Positions 24,372-36,300 of a stretch of 64,000 nucleotides of DNA are shown here, piece after piece; position 1 is the stretch's first letter; every line of letters starts with the position of its first letter. The position numbers and the translations under genes were made by a program. The DNA is from Gigantopelta aegis (taxonomy: Eukaryota > Mollusca > Gastropoda > Neomphalida > Peltospiridae). The notes below the pieces were generated by a model. It searched no databases. It had not been told where the DNA came from and was given only the letters and a program-made list of their open reading frames with translations. The stretch spans positions 37,588,492 through 37,652,491 of the forward strand of contig NC_054701.1 of assembly GCF_016097555.1 (NCBI RefSeq), read 5' to 3'.

Positions 24372-27300
24372 CTGAAAACAAAAATCAACGAATCATGAAT
24401 CTTATGCAGATAAGATCTAAACATATAAACAACAATTTTATATCTTGTGTAAAATATATTAAAATTGTCTTAAAACTTATTTTTAAATCCCAACATTACA
24501 TTAAAAAAACACACAAAACTTCACAAAGCTGCAGTATTTTGATTTCCAATTATGTTAAAAGCAGATTTTATGTTCTGGAATGTAAACACTGATGTTTTAC
24601 TTGACCTGTTAAAGGCCACGTTATTATAAATTTACACAGAATCTAAGTGTCTAAATATATTAAATAAACAGAATAAATATAGGAAATCTAGATAGATTAC
24701 ATAATTTTACATGCAAATAATTATTGTAAACTAACTGCGAGTGTGTTCTGTATTGTGATTGGTTAATTACATTCTTTTTCCAAGATCAAATATACAATAA
24801 CACCCGGAAAGCTAATAACGTCATTAGAAAATGACGTCATTAGCAATTGGAACAGGCGAAGTTGACGATTCAAGGGCCTACAGTTAGATTGTAACCAGTT
24901 ATTTTTTCAAGAAATGCCAAATATACAGTTAGTTCTGTAGAAAAACGATTCAGTTTACAATGGACATAATCATATGGAGTTTTTAGATTTGCAGGTGTTA
25001 TTGTCTATTTGATGCCCGCAAATGTTTCATTTTTGACCTCAGGCTTACGCCTTCGGTCAAAATTGACATTTGCAGGATCAAATAGACAATAACACCCGCA
25101 AATCTAAAAACTCCATATGGTTATCTCCTAAAGGAAATATACCCACCAAGCTCAGCCATCCATTCTTTCTTTGAATCACGACTTTTTTGTGGTTTTACAT
25201 CATACATGTCCTGTACAAAAAAACAACAATAAAACATAATATTTTAAAAAACCAAAATATTTATTCATACTGACATTCCAAAAAAATATTTAGTATGATT
25301 TACATATACTAACTAGTCTCGTGACATCTGTAATTTCATACGATTGCTGACTTCTGATGAAATATAAATAATATTTGATAAAAAACATGAAATATTCTCT
25401 ATTTAATCAAACATCATTTTACATCATGAGGAAATATTTGCCTGAATTTGTCAGTAACTGTGCATATGCATATATATATTAATATCACAAACCTTGAAGG
25501 CATTTTATAACTGTCATGAAACATGCAGTTTATTTTTAAGTGAAAACTAGTGAAAAAAAGGTAACGTCTTAAGATATACACCTGAATCAATGCATTCTCT
25601 TGCACGGGTCGACCCATAAAGTCATACTTTGTGGCTGAAGCAGAGTCCTCTGGTTTAACAAGCTGGGCATGTCTTGCACCACCCCCTGGTTTGCCCCACG
25701 GGTCATATGTGTCTGCTTTCTCACTCTCAGCCGGCCGACTTCTAGGCTCAACTACAGCTCTCCGGGGCAACGGAGCACTGGTGCCATTTGTTGCTGGTAA
25801 GCTATGTTCCGTGTAGAAGGGACCGTTTAACGTGCTTGTGTTTTGATACGTTCTGTGCTGGCTAAATGGGTCTGATGCTCCTTGCTGTTCACCTGTATAT
25901 CATTAAAAAAAAATTGTTTTGTTTAACAACACCACTAGAGCACATAGCTTTATTAATCATCGGCTATTGAATGTCAAACATTTGGTAATTTTGACATATA
26001 GTGTTAGAGAGGAAACCTGCTACAATTTTCAATTAGCAGCACCGGATCTTTTATATGCACAATTACACATACAAAATAGCACATACCATGGCCTTTGGTA
26101 TACCAGTCACACTGGTTGGAATGAGAAATAGCCTAATGAGCCCACTGACAAGGATCGATCCCAGACCCACTGCAAATCAGGTGAGTGCTTTACTTCTACA
26201 TTTAAAAAATATATCTCTTTAGCACATACACATAACTTTTAATGAATCTCTATCCAAAGCTTGAAGGAAAAAATGTGCTGGTATATTTGCTTTTAGTTCT
26301 ATAGATTATATATGAACTACCAGTAATTCTTTAGTCTAATACCTGGTACATTCATTTTACAGACCATGAGTCCAATGATGTTCGATAAAAAAAAAAAACC
26401 CCACCATTTATGCAGGTACACATTAACTGAAATTAATAGTCAAAAACAAAAAGTTAATCTCATTGAAACAATTTAAATTATTAATGATTTGGTACAATTT
26501 GATGAATATGCAAAACAAGGAATGTTATGCTTAGCCAAAATCAGTTTGTCTTAGACAAGAAACAGAATAAAATTCATTAACTGATTTGTTTAGAATGAAC
26601 TTAAAGAGTATTTTTACATGCCCCTATACCACTAAGGTTTCAGGCATTTTAGAATGAGCCTTTCAGTGAATATATTTTGAAATGCATTTGCTAAATTTAA
26701 CTTCAATTCATATTTGGCAAATGACAGCTTAAATCCCATGGAAGATATACGTGTCACCAATAGAAGTGAAGGTAACTATTGTGGTGGAAAAATACAAGTA
26801 CAATGATACCAACATTGCAATAGCGGCATGTGTGACTTGTGATACAAGACATATCTCAATATATGGGTCACAATACAAAACATATTGCAGGCCCATAGGA
26901 ATGATATCTCAAGTATGTGTAAGTGGGTTTGACGGCGCACATTTTTATCTTTATTTATGTAGAATAGAACAAAAAGTGGGTGGATGAGACCTGAGTCCTC
27001 TCCAGTTCCTATGAACCTGTTGTGATATTTTTCTATTGTTTTGTAAATCATCTGAATTTGCATGCCATTAATGTTACATGTAGTTTGTTTGGATGAGTAA
27101 TGAAAAAGTAATACCTGGTCTTACATTTAAGTAAATTTTGCAAAACAACCCATTTTCTTTACAATGTAATGATGGCAATAAGTATGTAGACACTTTGCAT
27201 CATTAGAAATATTTACCTCTTTCTCTTGCCCATTGCAATCTCTTCCTTTCTCCAACAGTCATGTGATTTTTATGCACCAAGGGGGGTAAGTCTATTCCTG

Positions 27301-30300
27301 AATTTGTTTCAGTAGTTCCGTTGATGTCTGTGTGGTCACGAGATCCCAAAGATACATCTTTCTTTATATCATGAGTACCATTGCTACAAAAGAAACATCC
27401 ACATCCATTTGATAAAAATACTTTAGTATTATACAAATGTCATGTATTTATTTATTCTTTAATTACAATACTAAGTCTAGTATTAATTCTAAGCATTTGT
27501 AAAAAAAACCCACCATCTACCGGGTATGTTGGAAGACACTGATAAAATTATGCTTCAATAACTTTTACAACAAAGAAAATTGTTAAACATATACTATCTA
27601 CACTTCAGAAGAGTCATTTTATTAATTGCATACTATTATCAGGATTTTTCACCTATGTTTTTAGAATGCGATAATCGCCATCATTCCCCACCATTCCCAA
27701 GGGCGAAGTCATTTTTATTCACAATTTTGGATTAAAAAATTCCCTGTCTGAATGTAAAATATTCCTTTTGTTTATTATTATATACAGATATATTTTCAAA
27801 TCTATACGTAACACTTGACAAACACCCAAACCATTTCATAATGCAAAATAGATATTATAATATTAATTTGAATAAAAACAAGTATACGTCATTGAATACT
27901 ATTACTCTTTTAGATTCTAACTTCGTAATAAGATGTTTTTGAAATAAAACTGAAAATTCTCTCTTTTTTTTGTAAAATGATGCTAAAATTCCCAAAGTTA
28001 ATAGCCATGGGTGTCAAGTCAAATTTTAGAAATAAAACCCTGATTACATGCTTAACCTTCTGGATACTGCAGGCGAGATATCTCACCCGACATCACAAAA
28101 GTCGACATACTGTACACTGTATACATTGCATTCCCCAATTCATATTTCTCGCCGTTTAGCACGACATCAGAAATAATAAGAGAACAGGAAATAGATTAAT
28201 TAAGAGTATGACAGCTTTAGATTTTTGTTTTTCAATGGAAAATACCATGGTTTTCGGCAAGTATTTTTGCTTGACAACAATGCAGAATGTCATGGTCATT
28301 CTAAGGAATTGATAGCTGATTGTGACAGCTAATTTGATAATGAAAATAATGAAATATTGGGACATGAATCGTGGTTCATTTGCTAAAAAAAACATCTGAT
28401 AAAAAAAAACTCAGTTATTGGGAATAATGAACATAAATACTGGACATCTGGCCACAAATGCCTATACGTAAATGCAACTTTTTCTATTTTTACCCAATTT
28501 TAATCCACATTAACTGATCTAAAATATGCTAAAAATTAGAAAAACACATGAAAATAATACTTACCTATTCATATATAACTTTATTTTATGTATTTATAAA
28601 ACATTTAAGAGAAAATATGTTGAGTAAAAGTTATACCCATCCACGTGGTTTTTGTCAAAAATTAATATAGTAGTCAGAAGGTTATAGTCCAGGCAATCTA
28701 GCTAATTTTTTCACTCAACTTGGAACAAATTGCAACAGAATTTTTTTCACCACAGTGCATTTCTGTGAGGTCCCCAGAACACCATATTAAAAGTCCCAAG
28801 AAATCCCTTCAGGGTAAATACGTCTAATTTGCATAAATCCAATATGGCCACCAAATATCAATAATATACCATATCTTTGCTCTCAGGTGACATATTTGAG
28901 TGACTTCAAGTTCTAGAATGGGATTATTTGTCTCAAGGATGCATTTGGAGTGCATCTGAATTTGATTGGATGAAAAATTCATTTGCATAAATCCACGATG
29001 GCCGACAAATTCAAGTATTATCAAAATCAAAGACAACAGCTTAGAAAATTCCTCAAAGCTGAGCGAACTGGTAACTGGAGATTACACCTCCAAGCCATAC
29101 ACGAAATGTTGCCTTACTTTGCAGCAGCCGGACATACCCTATATGCAAAGTGTGCATACGTATACCTACAGACAATGATCCAACTTCAAGCCTTGCATCC
29201 AGATGTCCATCAGAAATTCGATGGAGGATACCACGTGGTGAGGCGTAGTGACAGGTATTGGGCAGGTCTGTCGACAGATCTCATCACTGAACAGGTTTTG
29301 ATGAGGTGTGTGAAGACTCGCGGTGGCTTGACAAGGGGAAAGGGAATGACAGACACTCAACGATTGGTGTGAGTCCTATCCATGCCAACATGTGCAAGTA
29401 TCAACGAGGCCATACAAAAGTTCAGCAGTGTTTGATACGAAACCAGTGATCAACATAAGGAGCAGCACAAGGACATGTCAGCAGCTAGACAAGCTAGAGA
29501 TGTTAGTGACACGCTTGATCTTATCAGCTATCTGAAAGAGAGAGATCCATTTGTTCAGAATGCATCACTGGTTAACATTGCTAATGGTATGGCAGCCCAG
29601 GAAGAGGTCAACGTTGAAAGATCAAGAGAGGTTGGAGAACATATTTTAGCATCCATGGTTGGGAAATCTGTGGACAATTTTATCTTCCAGAAAGTTGACC
29701 AAGCAGTAACACTTGGTTCGAAAACAGTTGTCAAGATCAAGGGGGAATCTGTGAAAGTAGATCCACAATTGCTATTAAGGAGGTTGATTTTAGTTGGTGA
29801 GCACCAGGAAGATCTACCATCATTGTTCAAGTATGAACTCTGTACTCACCCCCCCTGCATTGTTTGAATCGGCCTCCCTTCCACTGCAGGCTAATAAAGC
29901 TGTCCTTGCTGATGCTCTATGGATGGTTGTGGAAATCAAAAGGGGTGCAAAGAGAACCTGGTGGAGATATCCAGTATATCATTGATGGTGGTGCTCTACT
30001 CCATCGAATACCATGGCCTAGAGGTTCCACATATGACAGTGTGTGTGAACTGTATGTTAGATATGTGACACAGAAATATGGTGCTGCTGCCGCCGCCATT
30101 GTCTTCGATGGCTATACAGATGATCCAACAACCAAGGATGCCACACACCTGAGAAGAACAGGGATGTGCACAGGTGTTACAGTGCACTTCACTGGTGGAA
30201 TGGTTATTCAATCCAAGAAGGACGAATTCTTGAACAATACCACGAACATCCACTATCTCAGCGACAAACTAGAGCGGGCTGGGTGCAGCACAGATCACGC

Positions 30301-33300
30301 AAAGCATGACGCTGATCTGCCTATTGTCCAAACGGCTGTCGCATCTGCCAGAAGCAAAGACACCATTGTGATTGGGGATGACACAGACTTGCTTGTTCTT
30401 CTATTACATCATGCTGTCATGGATGCCCATGAGTTGTTCCTGGCACCAGAGCCCAAGCGAGACTCAAGGAAGAACATGATATGGTGCATAAAGCAATGTA
30501 AGGAACGTCTTGGTCCAAATGTTTGTGATCATATACTCTTCATCCACGCAATTCAAGGGTGTGATACAACCTCTCGCTTATTTGGATTAGGAAAGGGTTT
30601 ATCATTGAAGAAGATCCTGAGTGATGCTCTGTTCTGCCAACAGGCTAAGGTGTTCAGTGCGGCAAGACAAATTGCCAAGGATATCATTGCAGCAGGAGAG
30701 AAGGCATTGCTGTCTTTATATGGTGATGCCAATGAGGAAGAACTGAATAGGTTACGATACAAGCGATTTTGTGATAAGGTTGCTAAGAGTACATCTTATG
30801 TGGAACCACGGAATCTACCACCAACCTCAGCAGCTGCCAGGTTCTATAGTTTACGTGTATACTATCAGATGATGGAGTGGAAAGGGACAGCTACTGACAT
30901 GAAGCCAGAAGATTGGGGATGGCACGTGTTAGATGGACGATATCTACCAATTCAGACTGACCAGCCTGCAGGGCCATCAGAACTACTGGATATCATCTGC
31001 TGCAGTTGTAAAGAAGACTGTAGTACAAGAAAGTGCACTTGCCGAAAATATGATCTGCCTTGCACTGCTGTGTGCAGAGTATGCCATGGTACATGCTGTA
31101 CCAACTCGCAGAAACCAGATTTCACTGATGAACTCGATGAACTTGACATGGCTTTTGAGTAGAACAATGTTACACCTAGGCAACATTGGTGAACTATAGC
31201 ATTAACACATGTACAACATGGAAGGTCAGATAATACATGTAGCCTCTAGAAACTGCCGGGATCATCCAATGGTGTCATCCAATCATATTCAAATGTCCTT
31301 CAAATGCATCATTGTGATAAATAACCCCGCCCTAGAACTTTAAATCACTCAAATATGTCGCCTGAGAGCAAATATGGCAAAATACGTGAATTTGTCAGCC
31401 ATCTCGGATTTATGCAAATGAACTTTTCATCCAATCAAAATCAAATGTCCTCCAAATGTATCCTTGTGACAAATAAACCAGTTGTAGAACTTGAAATCAC
31501 TCAAATATGTCACCTGAGACCAAATATATGGTATCTTATTGATATTTGGTGGCCATATTGGATTTATGCAAATGAACTTTTCATCCAATCAAATTCAAAT
31601 GTACTCCAAATGCATCCTTGAAGGAAATAACCCCATTCTAGAACTTTAAAACTCTCAAATATGTCACCTGAGAGCAAAGATATGGTATATTATTGATATT
31701 TGGTGGCCATATTGGATTTATGCAAATTAGACGTATTTCCCCTGCAGGGATTTCTTGGGACTTTTAATATGGTGTTCTGGGGACCCCACAGAAATGCATT
31801 GTTGTAAAAAAAATTCTGTTGCAATTTGTTCCATTTCAAACCTTACTTTGCCTGGACTATTAATATGGAACATAACTGAAGCACAGCAAAATCAATTGGT
31901 TGAGCTCTTCCATGGTGATTAGATTTCCCGTCCTTTCAAATACGAATTTATGGCTAAAATGCGACTATGCTTTTGTAATCCAACTCCTACATATAATTGG
32001 GTTTTGACTAGTACACAGTAAAATGCAGGATTGCACGGCAGTTGTTCTATTAAATGAGGGAGCAAAATATTGATTGAAATTATATACACTTATGATTTAA
32101 TTTATCCATTTAATTGGTCAACTGCTTTACAATCCCGACTTTACAGTTTTATCGATTTTAATTCTTACTCATATGAGTAGCCTTGGCCAAGATACCTGGA
32201 TTCATTGACTGCATAGTGTTTATCATAGTCAGCGAGAGACAACACATTGCTATCTCCACAGTCTTGATTCAAGCTTTCTTCACCATTCATCGTTCTTGGA
32301 GATTTTTTAACATGTATTTCATTGTTCTCATTGTCTGAAAGCATTCAAATACAAATAATACCAGTATGCATGTATGAACTTTACAAAACATAATAATTAT
32401 ATTAACTAACTTGCAAAATTTTAGGCTTTCATTACATACCAACCACTCTCACAAATTTCAATTTCCTCTCAAATAGTTTGAAACAAAATACAGGATACCA
32501 ATGCCTAATACAAATTTCTATTAAACAAATACTATATTATTAATATTTTAGCAGATGCTCACGAATCATACCTTTAAATCTCTATAGATTTCTAACACTA
32601 TCATACACATGAACAAATCAATAACATAGCTGAAGATAAATAATGACTACATGGCTTCATAGATTTCATTTTTTATAATGATATAATTGTTAAATTTAAT
32701 TAATATGACCAGTAAACACATTAAATTTTATTAATCAACCAATACAAGTATCACTGAAATATAGTAAGCATATATTTAAAAAAATGGAGGTACATAAAAT
32801 ATATTTTAACCAAATTGATTCATTGATTGTAATCTCAGGATTCTACATATCTATGCTTCGAGATTCAACATAAAAATCTTTGACTCCATTACCATATAAA
32901 CAGACTGCAGTTTCAGTACCGATTCATGTTTGAAATATAGTTTTAACAGGGGCCAGTGCATGGTAATACAATATGCACAACAAACAAGTGTTAATCAATG
33001 TTATTATAAATTTTGTGTTTGTTTGTTAATGAATCATGCAACATTTCAAGGCTTAAACAATACTAAAACATTCAATAAAAAAACGTAAAACAGAAACAAA
33101 TCAGATATGTGCAAAACTCAGCATATTAAATTTTATTTACTACATGTACATGTATGGCATAGGTCATGGTTTAATATACATCTGATTAAACCAGTGAAAC
33201 AGAAATAACCCATAACTGTAATATAGTAATGGTATACATGTACATGTATTTATAGGATATTATTTACCGGCCTCGGTGGCGTCGTGGTTAGGCCATCAGT

Positions 33301-36300
33301 CTACAGGTTGGTAGGTACTGGGTTCGGATCCCAGTCGAGGCATGAGATTTTTAATCCAGATACCAACTCCAAACCCTGAGTGAGTGCTCCGCAAGGCTCA
33401 ATGGGTAGATGTAAACCACTTGCACCGACCAGTGATCCATAACTGGTTCAACAAAGTTTGTGGTATCCTGCCTGTGGGAAGCGCAAATAAAAGATCCCTT
33501 GCTGCTAATCGGAAAGAGTAGCCCATGTAGTGGCGACAGCGGGTTTCCTCTCACAATCTGTGTGGTCCTTAACCATATGTCTGATGCCATATAACCGTAA
33601 ATAAAATGTGTTGAGTGCATCGTTAAATAAAACATTTTTTTCTTTCTTTACAGGATATTAAACAAGCTTCCATTTCGTATCATGTTTATGTCCCGAGTGA
33701 AATAATTTTCAGTTGTCACAAGCTTTAGCGAGTGACAATGAAAATTATTTCATTTTTACTTTGTAATTACTGAGCATCCATGGTTCCATCAAACTAATGG
33801 TCTAATATACAAATAATTCACTTTGTTGCTGATTTACGGTATATCCTAGCTAACCATATGTCTTTCATGCACTAATGGATTTCTTAAAAAAGAACAAAAT
33901 AAATAAATCTCATCAAAAATCTCCCTTTTATGTGAAGCTTGCAGTAGTGCTGTGCATCAGGCTATATTTTATGACTCAGACTGAACAAATGGACCCTTAT
34001 TAGAAAGCTTTATTTATAGGCTGTGGAAAAGGGAAAAACAACATCGGTTATTATTTTTTAAAGTACATTTTGAGAAATGCACATTACAATCTCCCCTCAC
34101 TTTCTCTTGGGTTTTATTCCACATAGATATTAGACACTTTTCTGCCCGTCTACTGGGAGGGAACTATTGAACTTGGCTATCAAGCAATATTCCACTTGCC
34201 TATTGTGCAATATTCCACTTGCCTATTGTGCAATATTTCATTTCCCTACTGAGCAATATTCCATTTGCCTACTGAGAAATATTCCACTTGTCTATTGAGC
34301 AATATTGTACTTGCCTATTGAGCAATATTCCACTTGCCTATTGAGTAATATTCCTCTTGCCTATTGAGCAATATTACCCTTTCCTATTGAGCAATATTCC
34401 TCTTACCTAGTGAGTAATATTCTACTTGCCTACCAAACCTTCTATGTATTAGTAGAAACAAATTAGTTGCAAACTAGGTGAATACCTATAATCAAATGAA
34501 GTTCACTATCTGTGCCCGAAGAATTTAGCCTACCAACAGATGCAAGGATAGCATTTAACTGTTCTTGTGTCAACGTCACAGTGTTTGGATTGAGCTTCGA
34601 CCCCGTCGTCGAGTTGGAGGCCGGCTGGCCCAGACTGTCTCGGTTCTTCTTGATGAAGTTCTCGGGCGACCTGCCGTTTCTAACTGTTGAGTAAGTGGAG
34701 ACAGGTTCCTCCGGCTGCGGTTTTCTTACCGGGTGTCTCATATCCTTCTTCTTGTAGCCAAACTGAAAATGTTTCTTAAATTATCCAAAAATATTGCCAG
34801 AGTTAGACCGACCTGTGAACAAACCTATAAAAGTAGCAGGTTATACTCCGCAAAATGCAGTACATGTGTACATGTCCCCAAATTGTCTTCAGGAACTTTG
34901 GTTTAGATCATTGCTTATTTGGCCCAGGTGAAAGTCACCACATGCATGTTTAAGATGTTAAATATTGATAGGATATTATATATTTCATTACAGGTACAGT
35001 TAAATTGCCAGGTACATCACTGGAGTAATATTTAGATGCATTAATTTTTACTTTAAGCACCAATGTAAACAGTTGCCTATGATTACCATAAAATACCTGT
35101 AATTAACCTCCCAATTAAGCTAACTTACTCTTCCACTACATAATAGTTTTTAGTTTGGAGATAAAGCTTAGCAGTTCCCAAAGATACACGCATATGTTAA
35201 ATATAAATACCTTTCTGTCATTTGGTTTTGGATTATCTGAAATACAAAATATCAAAATAAACATCTACATTTATTTATTCACTTCCAATAAAAACTTTCT
35301 CTTTGGTTTAATATAGTCACACCAAATTTGAAACTGTAATAAAATACTAATTTTTAATCTGTATTTCAAATGTTTTACTCCCTATCAACGATGTTTAACA
35401 TTAATTCAGCAATGCCTAGTGCTATATAACTGTTTTACTACATCATTTAGAAAAAGGTCTGTGCATATCCTAAATGTAGATGGATGATAACATGCATATG
35501 GTTAAATTAAAGGGACTGCCCAAGTTTATAGACATTATAGTTATAAGATATTTCTAACAGACTTTTTGGATACTAAAATTATGTATTAAATAAAATAAAA
35601 ATGTATTAGAATACTAATGGCTGTATAAATAATGTGTTTGTGGTCGTGTACTAAGTCTGTTTTGTTTAACAACACCATATTGATTAATTAATCATCAGCT
35701 AACATTTGGTAATTCTGACACTAGTCATCAGAGGAAACCTGCTACATTTTTCTAATGCAGCAAGGGATCTTTTATATGTGCTTTCTTACAGACAGGAAAG
35801 CACATACCACTGCCTTTGACCAGTTGTGGTGTACTGGTTGGAACAAGAAAAAAACAATCAGGTGAATGGATCCACCGAGGTGGTTCGGTCCTGCGACACA
35901 AGAACCTCATGCGAGTACTCAACCCACTGAGCTAAATACCGCCCCTTTGGTCATGTACTAATGTTTGTAGCAGTAATTTTTCTTTTTGTTTCATAATATG
36001 TTTTGTACAAGATTATTGGAAGGTAAGATCTGGTCTGAGCTACTACAAACATTAGGACGACAACAAAACACCTTGTTTATACAGACACTCATTTTCTAAA
36101 CAAGAATATATTAAAAAAAAATGTAATTGTCAGGTGCTGATTCAGGCAAGGGCCCAAAGGCCCCCCCCCCCCCCCCCCCCCCCAATCCTATTTTTGGTAA
36201 AACAATATATATTACAGAATATGCAATATCCCGTCCAATTGTCAAGGACCTTTAAAATCTATGTTACAAAAACAACAACAGGTTTTGAACCCCCTTTATT

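Larger units (their letters stand above)
28685..31859 (+). mobile_element. TIR element with FEN1/PIN-like nuclease and CXC-domain gene
   Basis: The outer ends are TAGTCCAGGCAA at 28685 and its inverse at 31848-31859. Each is flanked by TTA (28682-28684 and 31860-31862), a probable 3-bp target duplication. About 300 bp of the left end (CCAGAACACCATATTAAAAG, TACGTCTAATTTGCATAAAT, GAATTTGATTGGATGAAAA) is repeated inverted at the right end. The right end carries three related units of about 150 bp (31262-31710). Between the ends lies one gene on the + strand with no recognised DDE transposase. The element sits in a copy A intron. A 3-bp TWA duplication is known for PIF/Harbinger, but the gene does not look like that family, so the superfamily is open. 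Confidence 0.8.

Noticed and set aside
28685-31859. Assignment of the nuclease-CXC element to PIF/Harbinger or KDZ
   Set aside because: The TTA duplication or the CXC domain alone would suggest these, but no DDE transposase motif was found, so I left the superfamily open.
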